From an uncultured Bacteroidales bacterium (GTDB taxonomy: Bacteria; Bacteroidota; Bacteroidia; Bacteroidales; Muribaculaceae), in NCBI GenBank assembly GCA_947176515.1, contig CAMWQZ010000069.1, forward strand, positions 1 through 6,416: 6,416 nt of DNA. Direction: 5' to 3'. Position 1 is the stretch's first letter; every line of letters begins with the position of its first letter. Below are positions 1 to 5,447 of the stretch, piece after piece. The notes under the pieces were generated by a model. The model was not told the origin of the DNA and did no database searches. It was given only the letters and a program-made list of their open reading frames with translations. Both the position numbers and the translations under genes were made by a program.

Positions 1-16
1 TGATATTTAGCTTCAT

Positions 17-53
17 AAAAACCACCACGGGCGACCCTTACCGGCCGCCCGTG
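17..53 (-). terminator. Candidate rho-independent terminator after the toxin-antitoxin pair
   Basis: An 8-bp perfect GC-rich inverted repeat (CACGGGCG at 26-33, CGCCCGTG at 46-53) encloses a 12-base loop. Read leftward, the stem is followed by GGTGG and then five T (17-21). It lies 22 bases past the toxin stop codon, where a leftward terminator would be expected. The five bases between stem and T-run make it less than ideal. Bases 1-16 hold no recognisable gene; the rightward strand has stop codons at 1-3 and 8-10, so an unseen gene to the left could end there. Confidence 0.55.
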
Positions 54-75
54 CTATTTATCCATTCCTCATTGT

Positions 76-354
76 TCATTTATCCCCATAATGTCCCATA
101 AGAGAGACCACAACAACGACAATGTTGTCTTCTTCAATCCGATAGACTAATCTGGATTCTTTGTCAAGACGTCTACTCCAATATCCGGCATAGTCACCTT
201 TAAGTTGTTCAACATGTCCTGTACCAGTAGTAGGATGTTCCCTTAGCTCGTCCAAAAATACAGCGATTTTCTTTAATATCTTAGTTTTTCCAGACCGATG
301 CCAATTTTCCAACTGCTGTTTAGCCTTAACAGTAAATTCTACTTTATAGCTCAT
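76..354 (-). CDS. yoeB: YoeB/Txe-family mRNA interferase toxin
   Basis: This 92-residue protein is the toxin of a type II toxin-antitoxin pair. Members of this RelE-superfamily group bind the ribosome and cleave mRNA at the A site, stopping translation. The central stretch at residues 44-72 follows E. coli YoeB closely (GxxxxEQLKG, then YWSRR, then SRLVYRI). The counterparts of the YoeB catalytic residues Glu46, Arg65, His83 and Tyr84 are Glu49, Arg68, His88 and Tyr89, so the toxin looks active. Unlike E. coli YoeB, which ends at His-Tyr, this one has three more residues (Gly-Asp-Lys). It begins inside the end of the antitoxin gene (ATGA overlap at 351-354), which implies translational coupling and fixes the start. 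Base composition is AT-rich (23 of 60 G+C at 121-180). The family call is firm; activity is inferred. Confidence 0.92.
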   Translation of the reverse strand: MSYKVEFTVKAKQQLENWHRSGKTKILKKIAVFLDELREHPTTGTGHVEQLKGDYAGYWSRRLDKESRLVYRIEEDNIVVVVVSLMGHYGDK

Positions 355-650
355 ACACCCAATAACGATTTTATCTCATCCATGCTAAGCGTTACTGTTT
401 TTCCTTCCCGATATTGACGTATTCCTTCATCAAGTTCAGCTAAATTCCTAGGATCATCAAACCAGGGGTCGCCTGATGGAGAGGGGTTTTCGTTTACGTC
501 GATAGACACTGAGTCAGCTTTAGCTATAAGGAGCGTCTCAATGTATTTTTTTAGACTTTTGCCTTGCGCAACTGCCATAATTGACAGTTTCTGAAGGGTT
601 TCCACTGGGAGGTCAATATTTTTACGTTTAAGAGTGATTGCTGTTGCCAT
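351..650 (-). CDS. Antitoxin of the YoeB-type pair, ribbon-helix-helix-like
   Basis: This 99-residue protein lies directly upstream of the YoeB-type toxin and overlaps it by four bases, the usual antitoxin-first order. Residues 10-45 look like a ribbon-helix-helix DNA-binding domain: a short strand (NIDLPVETL), a helix, a turn with Gly at 30, and a second helix (KKYIETLL). Residues 46-60 are a polar, Ser/Pro/Asn-rich linker. Residues 61-99 (from DPWFDDPRNL to the end) are acidic with predicted helices and probably wrap the toxin, a role that fits antitoxin tails in general. Classic YoeB partners are Phd/YefM-fold proteins, so the RHH-like N-terminus is worth noting. The start ATG at 650 has a Bacteroidota promoter 24 bases upstream and a perfect inverted repeat around that promoter, so autorepression is likely. 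The antitoxin role is inferred from position and layout. Confidence 0.82.
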   Translation of the reverse strand: MATAITLKRKNIDLPVETLQKLSIMAVAQGKSLKKYIETLLIAKADSVSIDVNENPSPSGDPWFDDPRNLAELDEGIRQYREGKTVTLSMDEIKSLLGV

Positions 651-673
651 AGTCTAAAATATTTTTGTTTTTA

Positions 674-705
674 CAAAGATATAAAATATACATTATATAT
701 ACAAT
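674..705 (-). promoter_or_regulatory. Bacteroidota-type promoter of the toxin-antitoxin operon
   Basis: Read leftward, ATTG (705-702) is followed after exactly 20 bases by TATCTTTG (681-674), matching the Bacteroides -33 TTG / -7 TAnnTTTG consensus. Transcription would begin near 667-670, giving a leader of about 17-20 bases before the antitoxin ATG at 650. The region is almost pure A/T apart from these boxes, so some caution is needed, but the -7 box is a full match. Confidence 0.7.
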
Positions 706-714
706 TTTTATATC
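678..714. promoter_or_regulatory. Putative antitoxin operator: 9-bp inverted repeat around the promoter
   Basis: GATATAAAA at 678-686 is the exact reverse complement of TTTTATATC at 706-714, with a 19-base spacer. One arm overlaps the -7 box and the other sits just outside the -33 box. Inside the spacer, TATACA occurs twice (687-692 and 698-703). A bound antitoxin dimer or tetramer here would block RNA polymerase, as is usual for toxin-antitoxin autoregulation. The local sequence is very AT-rich, so an inverted repeat could arise by chance; the placement is the main support. Confidence 0.45.
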
Positions 715-729
715 AAAATGTTGTGCCCC

Positions 730-1461
730 TTACCTCATATGGGTGGTGCCGAGGGAGAGGATGTTGAGGGAGGAGGGGGCAGATTTTGAGGTGATGGCGT
801 TGATGCAGTCGAGGACGGTAGAACCGGTTGTAATGATGTCGTCGACGATTGCAACCGACAGCCCGTCGAGTTCTTCGGGATGCCGCACGGCAAAACTGCC
901 CTCTACGTTTTTGTAACGCTCCAATCCGCTCCGTCGTGTCTGGGTCTTGTGGGCACGGGTGGCTACAAGATTGTCGCCCACCGGGCACTCCAGTTCCGAC
1001 GCTATGCCGCGCGCAATCTCAAGACTTTGATTATAACCGCGTTTGATTAGCTTATCGCGATGTAGCGGCACAGGCAGCAGCACGTCGAAACGCCCTTTCA
1101 GCCCGTCAGCCGCAAGTTCCGCTCCATATAGCTTGCCGAGTGTGTGGGCCGTCGCTGGCCGGTCATCATATTTCGCCTCGCGTATCAGCCGTGCGTAGGG
1201 GCTGTCGCTGTAATAGAAGAACCATCCGGCGGCAATGTCAATCTGATGTGAGCCTGCAATGCGCTGATGCAGAGTGTTGAAATCTATTTTGTGTAGATAG
1301 GTTCGCGGTAGCTCAGCCATACAACCGACACACATCAGCCGCTCGCCGACAGTCAGCGACTGGCCGCAGATACGGCATGTGCGCGGAAACACACTGTCAA
1401 TCGCCGCCGCACCCATCACCGACAATGCCCTGATAAACCTATGTTGTGATTTAATTTGCAT
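730..1461 (-). CDS. comF: ComF-family phosphoribosyltransferase-like protein
   Basis: This 243-residue protein has the standard ComF layout. An N-terminal zinc-finger-like knuckle has Cys29, Cys32, Cys44 and Cys47. A middle segment includes VPLHRDKLIKRGYNQS (residues 131-146), typical of the family. A type I phosphoribosyltransferase PRPP loop follows (VAIVDDIITTGST, residues 203-215). In naturally competent bacteria ComF acts in the cytoplasm in handling incoming single-stranded DNA; in Bacteroidales its exact role and substrate are not established. Length is normal for the family. The ATG at 1461 was chosen; Met16 (ATG at 1416) is an alternative and would still keep all motifs. Composition is GC-rich (38 of 60 G+C at 961-1020), unlike the adjacent toxin-antitoxin pair. 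It is divergent from the next gene with only 30 bases between starts, and I found no clear promoter of its own. Confidence 0.9.
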   Translation of the reverse strand: MQIKSQHRFIRALSVMGAAAIDSVFPRTCRICGQSLTVGERLMCVGCMAELPRTYLHKIDFNTLHQRIAGSHQIDIAAGWFFYYSDSPYARLIREAKYDDRPATAHTLGKLYGAELAADGLKGRFDVLLPVPLHRDKLIKRGYNQSLEIARGIASELECPVGDNLVATRAHKTQTRRSGLERYKNVEGSFAVRHPEELDGLSVAIVDDIITTGSTVLDCINAITSKSAPSSLNILSLGTTHMR

Positions 1462-1486
1462 GTGAGCCTTTTTATCGCTAACTTTG
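1455..1486 (+). promoter_or_regulatory. Bacteroidota-type promoter of the unknown gene at 1492
   Basis: TTTG (1455-1458), a 20-base spacer and TAACTTTG (1479-1486) match both consensus boxes in full. The -33 box lies inside the first codons of comF on the other strand. Transcription would start about 4-7 bases after the -7 box, near 1490-1493, almost exactly at the ATG at 1492, so the mRNA would have little or no leader. Confidence 0.7.
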
Positions 1487-1491
1487 AATCT

Positions 1492-1992
1492 ATGCTACAA
1501 TTCCTTTTAATATTATCGAGCGTGTTTCAGACGCCCGAGTTTTATGTTATCGTCAGTGTTGTCGCTGCTGCGGTCATCGCCGCCGTGTCGTTGCCCGAGC
1601 GCAAGGGCGAGGTGAAACTTCATCTGCTCGCCGGAGAGCTCCACGAGGCAGGCTCAACACTGAGGGCTGACACTCCCGGCTCAGGCTCGGTGACATTCAC
1701 CGTTGGCGCCGGCAATGTCGTCACACTCCGGCGCGACGGCCTCAGCGGCGTGGCTCTCGACGGCGCCTTGTCGCTGGCGGTCAAGGTGTCGGGTTTCGAC
1801 ATAACGATAGAGGAGCGTGTCACCGCCGGCTCGTCCTGCTCTCCCATGGCAGCAAGCGCAACCTTTGAGCTAAATTTTCTTGCACCCGAATGGTATCACA
1901 TTCGCTACGAAAGCGAAACGTTCAGCGAACACGCATCATTGACCCTGCACGTGCGCGAAGGTATCACTCTCACCAAGCGCCTTATCCATTGA
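1492..1992 (+). CDS. Conserved-looking membrane-anchored protein of unknown function
   Basis: I do not recognise this 166-residue protein. Residues 1-12 are hydrophobic, and residues 17-34 form one strong membrane segment (starting FYVIVSVVAAAVIAAVSL). This is followed by a basic and polar turn (PERKGE), so the protein is either anchored with its C-terminal part outside the cytoplasm or carries an uncleaved signal. Residues 41-166 are predicted mostly beta (alternating VTFTV, VVTLR, LAVKVSGFDITIEERV), rich in Gly, Ser, Thr and Val, and end in a Tyr/His/Arg-rich strand region. A single Cys is at residue 116. GC-rich codon use matches its chromosomal neighbours, which argues for a real gene. 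An upstream TTG at 1456 would add 12 residues but lies at the promoter's -33 box, so the ATG at 1492 is preferred. The gene converges on mgtE and overlaps it by 11 bases. Confidence 0.75.
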   Translation: MLQFLLILSSVFQTPEFYVIVSVVAAAVIAAVSLPERKGEVKLHLLAGELHEAGSTLRADTPGSGSVTFTVGAGNVVTLRRDGLSGVALDGALSLAVKVSGFDITIEERVTAGSSCSPMAASATFELNFLAPEWYHIRYESETFSEHASLTLHVREGITLTKRLIH

Positions 1993-3349
1993 CCCCGAAG
2001 ACCTGGAGGAACCAGGTCGAGATGCCTACATAGATGATAAGCCCGAGAATGTCGTTTGAAATCTGGATAAAGGGTCCTGTGGCGAGTGCCGGGTTAATCT
2101 TAAGTTTTTCGAGGGTAAGGGGCACGACTGTGCCAAGCATCGTGGCAAACATCACCACGATAAACAGCGACACCGCTACCGACAGCGTCACGGCGAGTTC
2201 GTGAGGCAGCATAATAAGGTTATAGACAAGGATGACAGCCGAAATTATCGACGCATTAAGCAAACCGATAAGCACCTCTTTACCAAGTTGTTTAGAGAAT
2301 TCTTTGATGTCAAGTGAGCCGTTGGCGAGACCTTGAACTACGATAGCCGACGCTTGGACGCCGACGTTACCGCCTGTGCCACCGATAATCGGTATGAACA
2401 GCGCCAGCGCCGTCACCGCCTGAATCTGGGCTTCGAAACCGCTGAGGATGAGCGAAGCCAGGATGCCCGACGCAATGCCGATAAGCAGCCAGGGTATGCG
2501 TGCCTTGGTCTGGGCGAAAATCGAGTCATCAGCGTCGACGTCTGACGAGATACCTGACGCCAACTGGTAGTCGCGTTCGCTTGATTCGCGCACACGGTCC
2601 ATCACGTCGTCGACCGTTATCTGCCCTAACAGACGGCCGATAGAGTCCACGACGGGCATTGCCACAAGGTCATACTTCTCAAAGTCGAGAGCAACGTCGT
2701 CGATAGGCGTGTCAGCCTTCACGCTAACCGGGTCAATCTCCATCACGTGTTTGATTTTCGACACCGACGGATGGGAAATCATCTTTTTAAGAGGGAAGAT
2801 GCCGCGCAACTTGTAATCGTTGTCGACCACATATATATAATAGATTTCGTCAACTTCCTCAGCCTGCATGCGCATCTCCTTGATGCATTCCGGCATCGAC
2901 CAGTTCTCGTTAACGACAATCATTTCCGTGCCCATCAGACCGCCGGCCGTGTCCTCGTCATACTTCAGAAGGTCGATGATGTCGCCGGCTTGCTCCACGT
3001 CGTCGATGTGGGCGAGGATTTCCTCTCGCTCCTCTTCGTCGAGTTGCTGGATAAGGTCGACGGCGTCGTCAGTGTCGAGGTGGTCAATCTGCTTGGCGAT
3101 TTCCTCGGCAGGCATGTCAGATATAAGCTTCAGACGGTCGTCCTCGTCGAGCTCCATCAGCACATCGGCCGCCATGTCGTCGTCCAACAGGCGATAGAGA
3201 TACTCGGCCTCGTCGAGCTCAAGATTCTGGTAGAGCTCGGCGATGTCGGCAGGGTGGAGGTCATCGAGCTCTTTGCGAGCCTGCGCCTCGTCGTCAGAGT
3301 GGATAATCTGCCTGATGTGCTCGAGATATTCCGGAGTGTATTCCTTCAT
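1982..3349 (-). CDS. mgtE: MgtE magnesium channel/transporter
   Basis: This 455-residue inner-membrane protein imports Mg2+ and closes when cytoplasmic Mg2+ is high. All family parts are present at normal length. A very acidic superhelical N domain covers about residues 20-130 (many Asp/Glu, as expected for the Mg2+-sensing face). Two CBS domains follow at about 136-195 and 199-255. After a linker helix there are five membrane helices from about residue 285 onward. The signature FIPIIGGTGGNVGVQAS is at 318-334, and PALATGPF at 420-427 precedes the last helix. Asp433 in the last helix lines up with the pore Asp432 of Thermus thermophilus MgtE. The start lies 6 bases after the rsmA stop codon, so the two genes are very probably co-transcribed. 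The stop codon lies inside the end of the convergent gene at 1492-1992. No Mg2+ riboswitch space exists directly upstream, so control is probably post-translational through the N and CBS domains. Confidence 0.97.
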   Translation of the reverse strand: MKEYTPEYLEHIRQIIHSDDEAQARKELDDLHPADIAELYQNLELDEAEYLYRLLDDDMAADVLMELDEDDRLKLISDMPAEEIAKQIDHLDTDDAVDLIQQLDEEEREEILAHIDDVEQAGDIIDLLKYDEDTAGGLMGTEMIVVNENWSMPECIKEMRMQAEEVDEIYYIYVVDNDYKLRGIFPLKKMISHPSVSKIKHVMEIDPVSVKADTPIDDVALDFEKYDLVAMPVVDSIGRLLGQITVDDVMDRVRESSERDYQLASGISSDVDADDSIFAQTKARIPWLLIGIASGILASLILSGFEAQIQAVTALALFIPIIGGTGGNVGVQASAIVVQGLANGSLDIKEFSKQLGKEVLIGLLNASIISAVILVYNLIMLPHELAVTLSVAVSLFIVVMFATMLGTVVPLTLEKLKINPALATGPFIQISNDILGLIIYVGISTWFLQVFGVNG

Positions 3350-3355
3350 CGCTTA

Positions 3356-4159
3356 TTATGACTGCTCGGCCTTACGGCTGATTGATGAAACAAGATTTGT
3401 AAGCTCTATAAATTCTGCCACGCTAAGCTGCTCGGGCCTCATGGCGAGCAACTTGCTGTCAGGCAGCTGCGCGCCCGGCGCCAAAAGGCTTCTGACCGAG
3501 TTGCGTATCGTCTTGCGCCTTTGCCCGAACGTTGTCTTTACCACCGTCTTAAAGAGCCGCTCGTCGCAGCCGAGGTCGGTGACACCGTTGCGCACCATCT
3601 TTATCACCCCCGATTTCACCTTGGGCGGCGGATTAAACACATGTTCGCTGACCGTGAACAGGTAGTCGATGTCATACCACGCCTGAAGCAGCACGCTTAG
3701 TATTCCGCGAGCCTTTGTGCCCGGTCCGGCGGCGATGCGCTCTGCCACTTCGCGCTGCAACATTCCCGAGCAGCAGGGCACCATGTCCTTGTAATCGAGC
3801 ACATGAAAGAAAATCTGCGACGATATATTATAAGGATAATTGCCTATCACGCAGAATTTCTTGCCTGGGAATATCTCCGCGAGGTCAAGCTTTAGAAAAT
3901 CGCCCTCGATTATTCGCGTGCCATCGGTCAGAGCCGGAAAATTTGCGCGTAGATAGCCGACGCTCTCAGTGTCAATCTCTACGACCGTGACGTCGTGGCC
4001 TGCCTCTAAGAGCGGACGTGTCAGCACACCCATCCCGGGGCCCACTTCGAGCACCGGCATGCCCTTATACTCGTCGACAGTCGCCGCTATCCGCGCCGCC
4101 ACCGACAAATCGGTCAAGAAATGCTGACCCAGAGCTTTTTTAGGCTTTACCTGTTGCAT
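3356..4159 (-). CDS. rsmA: 16S rRNA (adenine(1518)-N(6)/adenine(1519)-N(6))-dimethyltransferase
   Basis: This 267-residue cytoplasmic enzyme (also called KsgA) uses S-adenosylmethionine to dimethylate two adjacent adenines in the loop near the 3' end of 16S rRNA, a late step of 30S subunit assembly. Visible motifs: KALGQHFL at 8-15; SAM-binding EVGPGMGVLT at 38-47; the acidic ribose contact in VEID at 60-63; GDF at 86-88; catalytic motif IV as NYPY at 107-110 (often NLPY elsewhere); QREVAERI at 135-142; FNPPPKVKSGV at 175-185; and the C-terminal RRKTIRN at 214-220. The reading frame stays open upstream to 4267, but the ATG at 4159 gives the normal RsmA N-terminus, and the promoter at 4176-4206 lies inside that extension, so 4159 is chosen. 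It is the first gene of a two-gene operon with mgtE. Loss of this enzyme gives kasugamycin resistance in other bacteria. Confidence 0.96.
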   Translation of the reverse strand: MQQVKPKKALGQHFLTDLSVAARIAATVDEYKGMPVLEVGPGMGVLTRPLLEAGHDVTVVEIDTESVGYLRANFPALTDGTRIIEGDFLKLDLAEIFPGKKFCVIGNYPYNISSQIFFHVLDYKDMVPCCSGMLQREVAERIAAGPGTKARGILSVLLQAWYDIDYLFTVSEHVFNPPPKVKSGVIKMVRNGVTDLGCDERLFKTVVKTTFGQRRKTIRNSVRSLLAPGAQLPDSKLLAMRPEQLSVAEFIELTNLVSSISRKAEQS

Positions 4160-4175
4160 GACATCAATTTTTCTG

Positions 4176-4206
4176 CAAAAGTACACTATTTTCACCAATG
4201 CACCAA
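4176..4206 (-). promoter_or_regulatory. Bacteroidota-type promoter of the rsmA-mgtE operon
   Basis: Read leftward, TTG (4206-4204), a 20-base spacer and TACTTTTG (4183-4176) fit the -33 and -7 consensus. Transcription would start near 4169-4172, leaving a leader of about 10-13 bases before the rsmA ATG at 4159. No Shine-Dalgarno motif is present, as is common in this phylum. Confidence 0.65.
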
Positions 4207-4252
4207 CAAAAACCACAGCACAATCGTCCCAGGGCGTTCCAAAAACTATTAT

Positions 4253-4273
4253 CCCCATTAGTCCCATTAGCCC
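4253..4273. repeat. Short 9-base tandem repeat in the rsmA/nuclease spacer
   Basis: CCCATTAGT (4254-4262) is followed directly by CCCATTAGC (4263-4271) and then a further CC. A related run with the same lead-in TATCCCCAT (4250-4258) occurs at 81-101 at the end of the toxin gene. It may be a small dispersed intergenic element or only low-complexity sequence; no function is evident. Confidence 0.35.
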
Positions 4274-4306
4274 TCATCCCCAATCTCTCTTTTTTGTTCA
4301 ATTAAT

Positions 4307-4338
4307 TTTGCGCGGCTAACAAAAAATGTCTAACTTTA
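4307..4338 (+). promoter_or_regulatory. Bacteroidota-type promoter of the secreted nuclease-fold gene
   Basis: TTTG (4307-4310), a 20-base spacer and TAACTTTA (4331-4338) match the consensus except for the last base of the -7 box. Transcription would begin near 4342-4345, giving a leader of about 22-25 bases before the ATG at 4367. The leader is AT-rich without a Shine-Dalgarno motif. Confidence 0.55.
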
Positions 4339-4366
4339 CGCACTTTAAATTCCAAGAAGCACTTTA

Positions 4367-5410
4367 ATGAAAAGACTTTTTACTTTCGCTTTTGTGCTAA
4401 TTGCTTTTAGCACAATACTATCGGCTCAGAATCCCGAAGGTCGCCGCCAGATGGTCGGCATAGCCTTCTACAACCTTGAAAACCTCTTTGACACAATCCC
4501 TAACAACCCCGAAGGCCGCGACCTCGAGTTCACTCCCGGCGGTCAGAAACAATGGGATTCGCGAAAGTATAACTCTAAGCTTCATAACCTTGCCTACGCT
4601 ATTTCGCAGTTCACCACTCCGGCGACTCCCATGGGGCCGGCAATTATCGGTGTCAGCGAGATTGAGAACCGCTCGGTGCTCGAAGACCTTGTTTCTCAGC
4701 CCGAACTGCGCCCATGGAATCTTCAGGTCGTTCATCACGATTCGCCCGACGCTCGTGGAGTGGACGTCGGTTTGCTTTATAATCCCAAGATGTTTAAATT
4801 TGAGAACGTCACCAACCACCGCGCCACTGCCATACCCTTCCGCACTCGCGACCAGATGTGCGTAGTTGGCACCATCGGCGGCGAGCGTATTGCTGTCATT
4901 GTCAACCACTGGCCTTCGCGCCTCGGCGGACAGGAGAAATCGTCGCCTAACCGCGAGGCTGCCGCAGCCCTCTCAAAGCAGATTGCCGACTCGCTTTGGC
5001 GCGTCGACCCCAATATCGGAGTCATTATCATGGGTGACCTCAATGACGACCCGATGGATAAATCCTGTGCCAAAGTGCTTGGGGCTAAGCGTGATGCCGA
5101 GGGCGTCGGCGAGCACGAATTTTTCAACCCCTTCTGGCGCAAGCTCGATGCCGGCATCGGCACACTCGCCTACAAGAGCCAGTGGAACCTTTTCGACCAG
5201 ATAATCATCTCAGGCGGCCTTGCTAACGGTCCCGATAACCGCTGGCATTTCTACCGCGCCGACGTCCTCAACAAAGATTTCCTTAAAGACACCGAGGGCA
5301 ATCGCCAGGGCTATCCGCGCCGCACATTTGCCGCCGGCTCGTTCCTCAACGGCTTCTCTGACCACTTCCCGACCGAAATTCTGCTTATAAGATATCTCAA
5401 AACCAAATAA
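4367..5410 (+). CDS. Secreted endonuclease/exonuclease/phosphatase-family protein
   Basis: This 347-residue protein has the fold shared by DNase I, exonuclease III and inositol phosphatases, metal-dependent enzymes that hydrolyse phosphoester bonds. A signal peptide is visible (Lys2-Arg3, hydrophobic core 4-18, likely cut after Ala20 before Gln21; no lipobox Cys), so it should act in the periplasm or outside. Active-site motifs in order: YNLENLFD at 35-42 (metal/phosphate-binding Asn), GVSEIEN at 95-101 (metal-binding Glu98), ARGVDVGLLY at 129-138, VNHWPSR at 179-185 (His181), GDLNDDP at 223-229 (Asp224, Asn226) and FSDHFP at 330-335 (Asp332, catalytic His333). All key residues are present, so it should be catalytically active. 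The substrate cannot be told from sequence: nucleic acid scavenging is plausible, but a phosphatase role is also possible. It has its own promoter and is followed after 37 bases by a secreted surface-type protein. Confidence 0.92.
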   Translation: MKRLFTFAFVLIAFSTILSAQNPEGRRQMVGIAFYNLENLFDTIPNNPEGRDLEFTPGGQKQWDSRKYNSKLHNLAYAISQFTTPATPMGPAIIGVSEIENRSVLEDLVSQPELRPWNLQVVHHDSPDARGVDVGLLYNPKMFKFENVTNHRATAIPFRTRDQMCVVGTIGGERIAVIVNHWPSRLGGQEKSSPNREAAAALSKQIADSLWRVDPNIGVIIMGDLNDDPMDKSCAKVLGAKRDAEGVGEHEFFNPFWRKLDAGIGTLAYKSQWNLFDQIIISGGLANGPDNRWHFYRADVLNKDFLKDTEGNRQGYPRRTFAAGSFLNGFSDHFPTEILLIRYLKTK

Positions 5411-5447
5411 CTAATTATTTTTTATTAAACGTAACCAAAAACTTTTT

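Noticed and set aside
1456..1491. TTG start adding 12 residues to the unknown membrane protein
   Set aside because: The TTG is part of the -33 promoter box, so it would not be transcribed from that promoter; the ATG at 1492 is better.
2747..3361. A 204-codon open frame on the plus strand opposite the mgtE N domain
   Set aside because: It is the antisense of a very acidic coding region, whose Asp/Glu codons read as Val/Leu/Ile/Phe-type codons in reverse. The mgtE frame has complete family motifs and this one has none.
4160..4267. A 36-residue N-terminal extension of rsmA
   Set aside because: The extension covers the likely promoter and repeat-like sequence and has no similarity to RsmA N-termini; the ATG at 4159 gives the normal family start.
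4418..4909. Open frames on both strands within the nuclease-fold gene
   Set aside because: They lie inside a gene with a signal peptide and a full set of ordered active-site motifs and have no recognisable features of their own.
5405..5423. AAATAA/TTATTT hairpin followed by T residues after the nuclease-fold gene
   Set aside because: The 6-bp stem is all A/T and too weak to be claimed as a terminator; it could arise by chance in this AT-rich gap.
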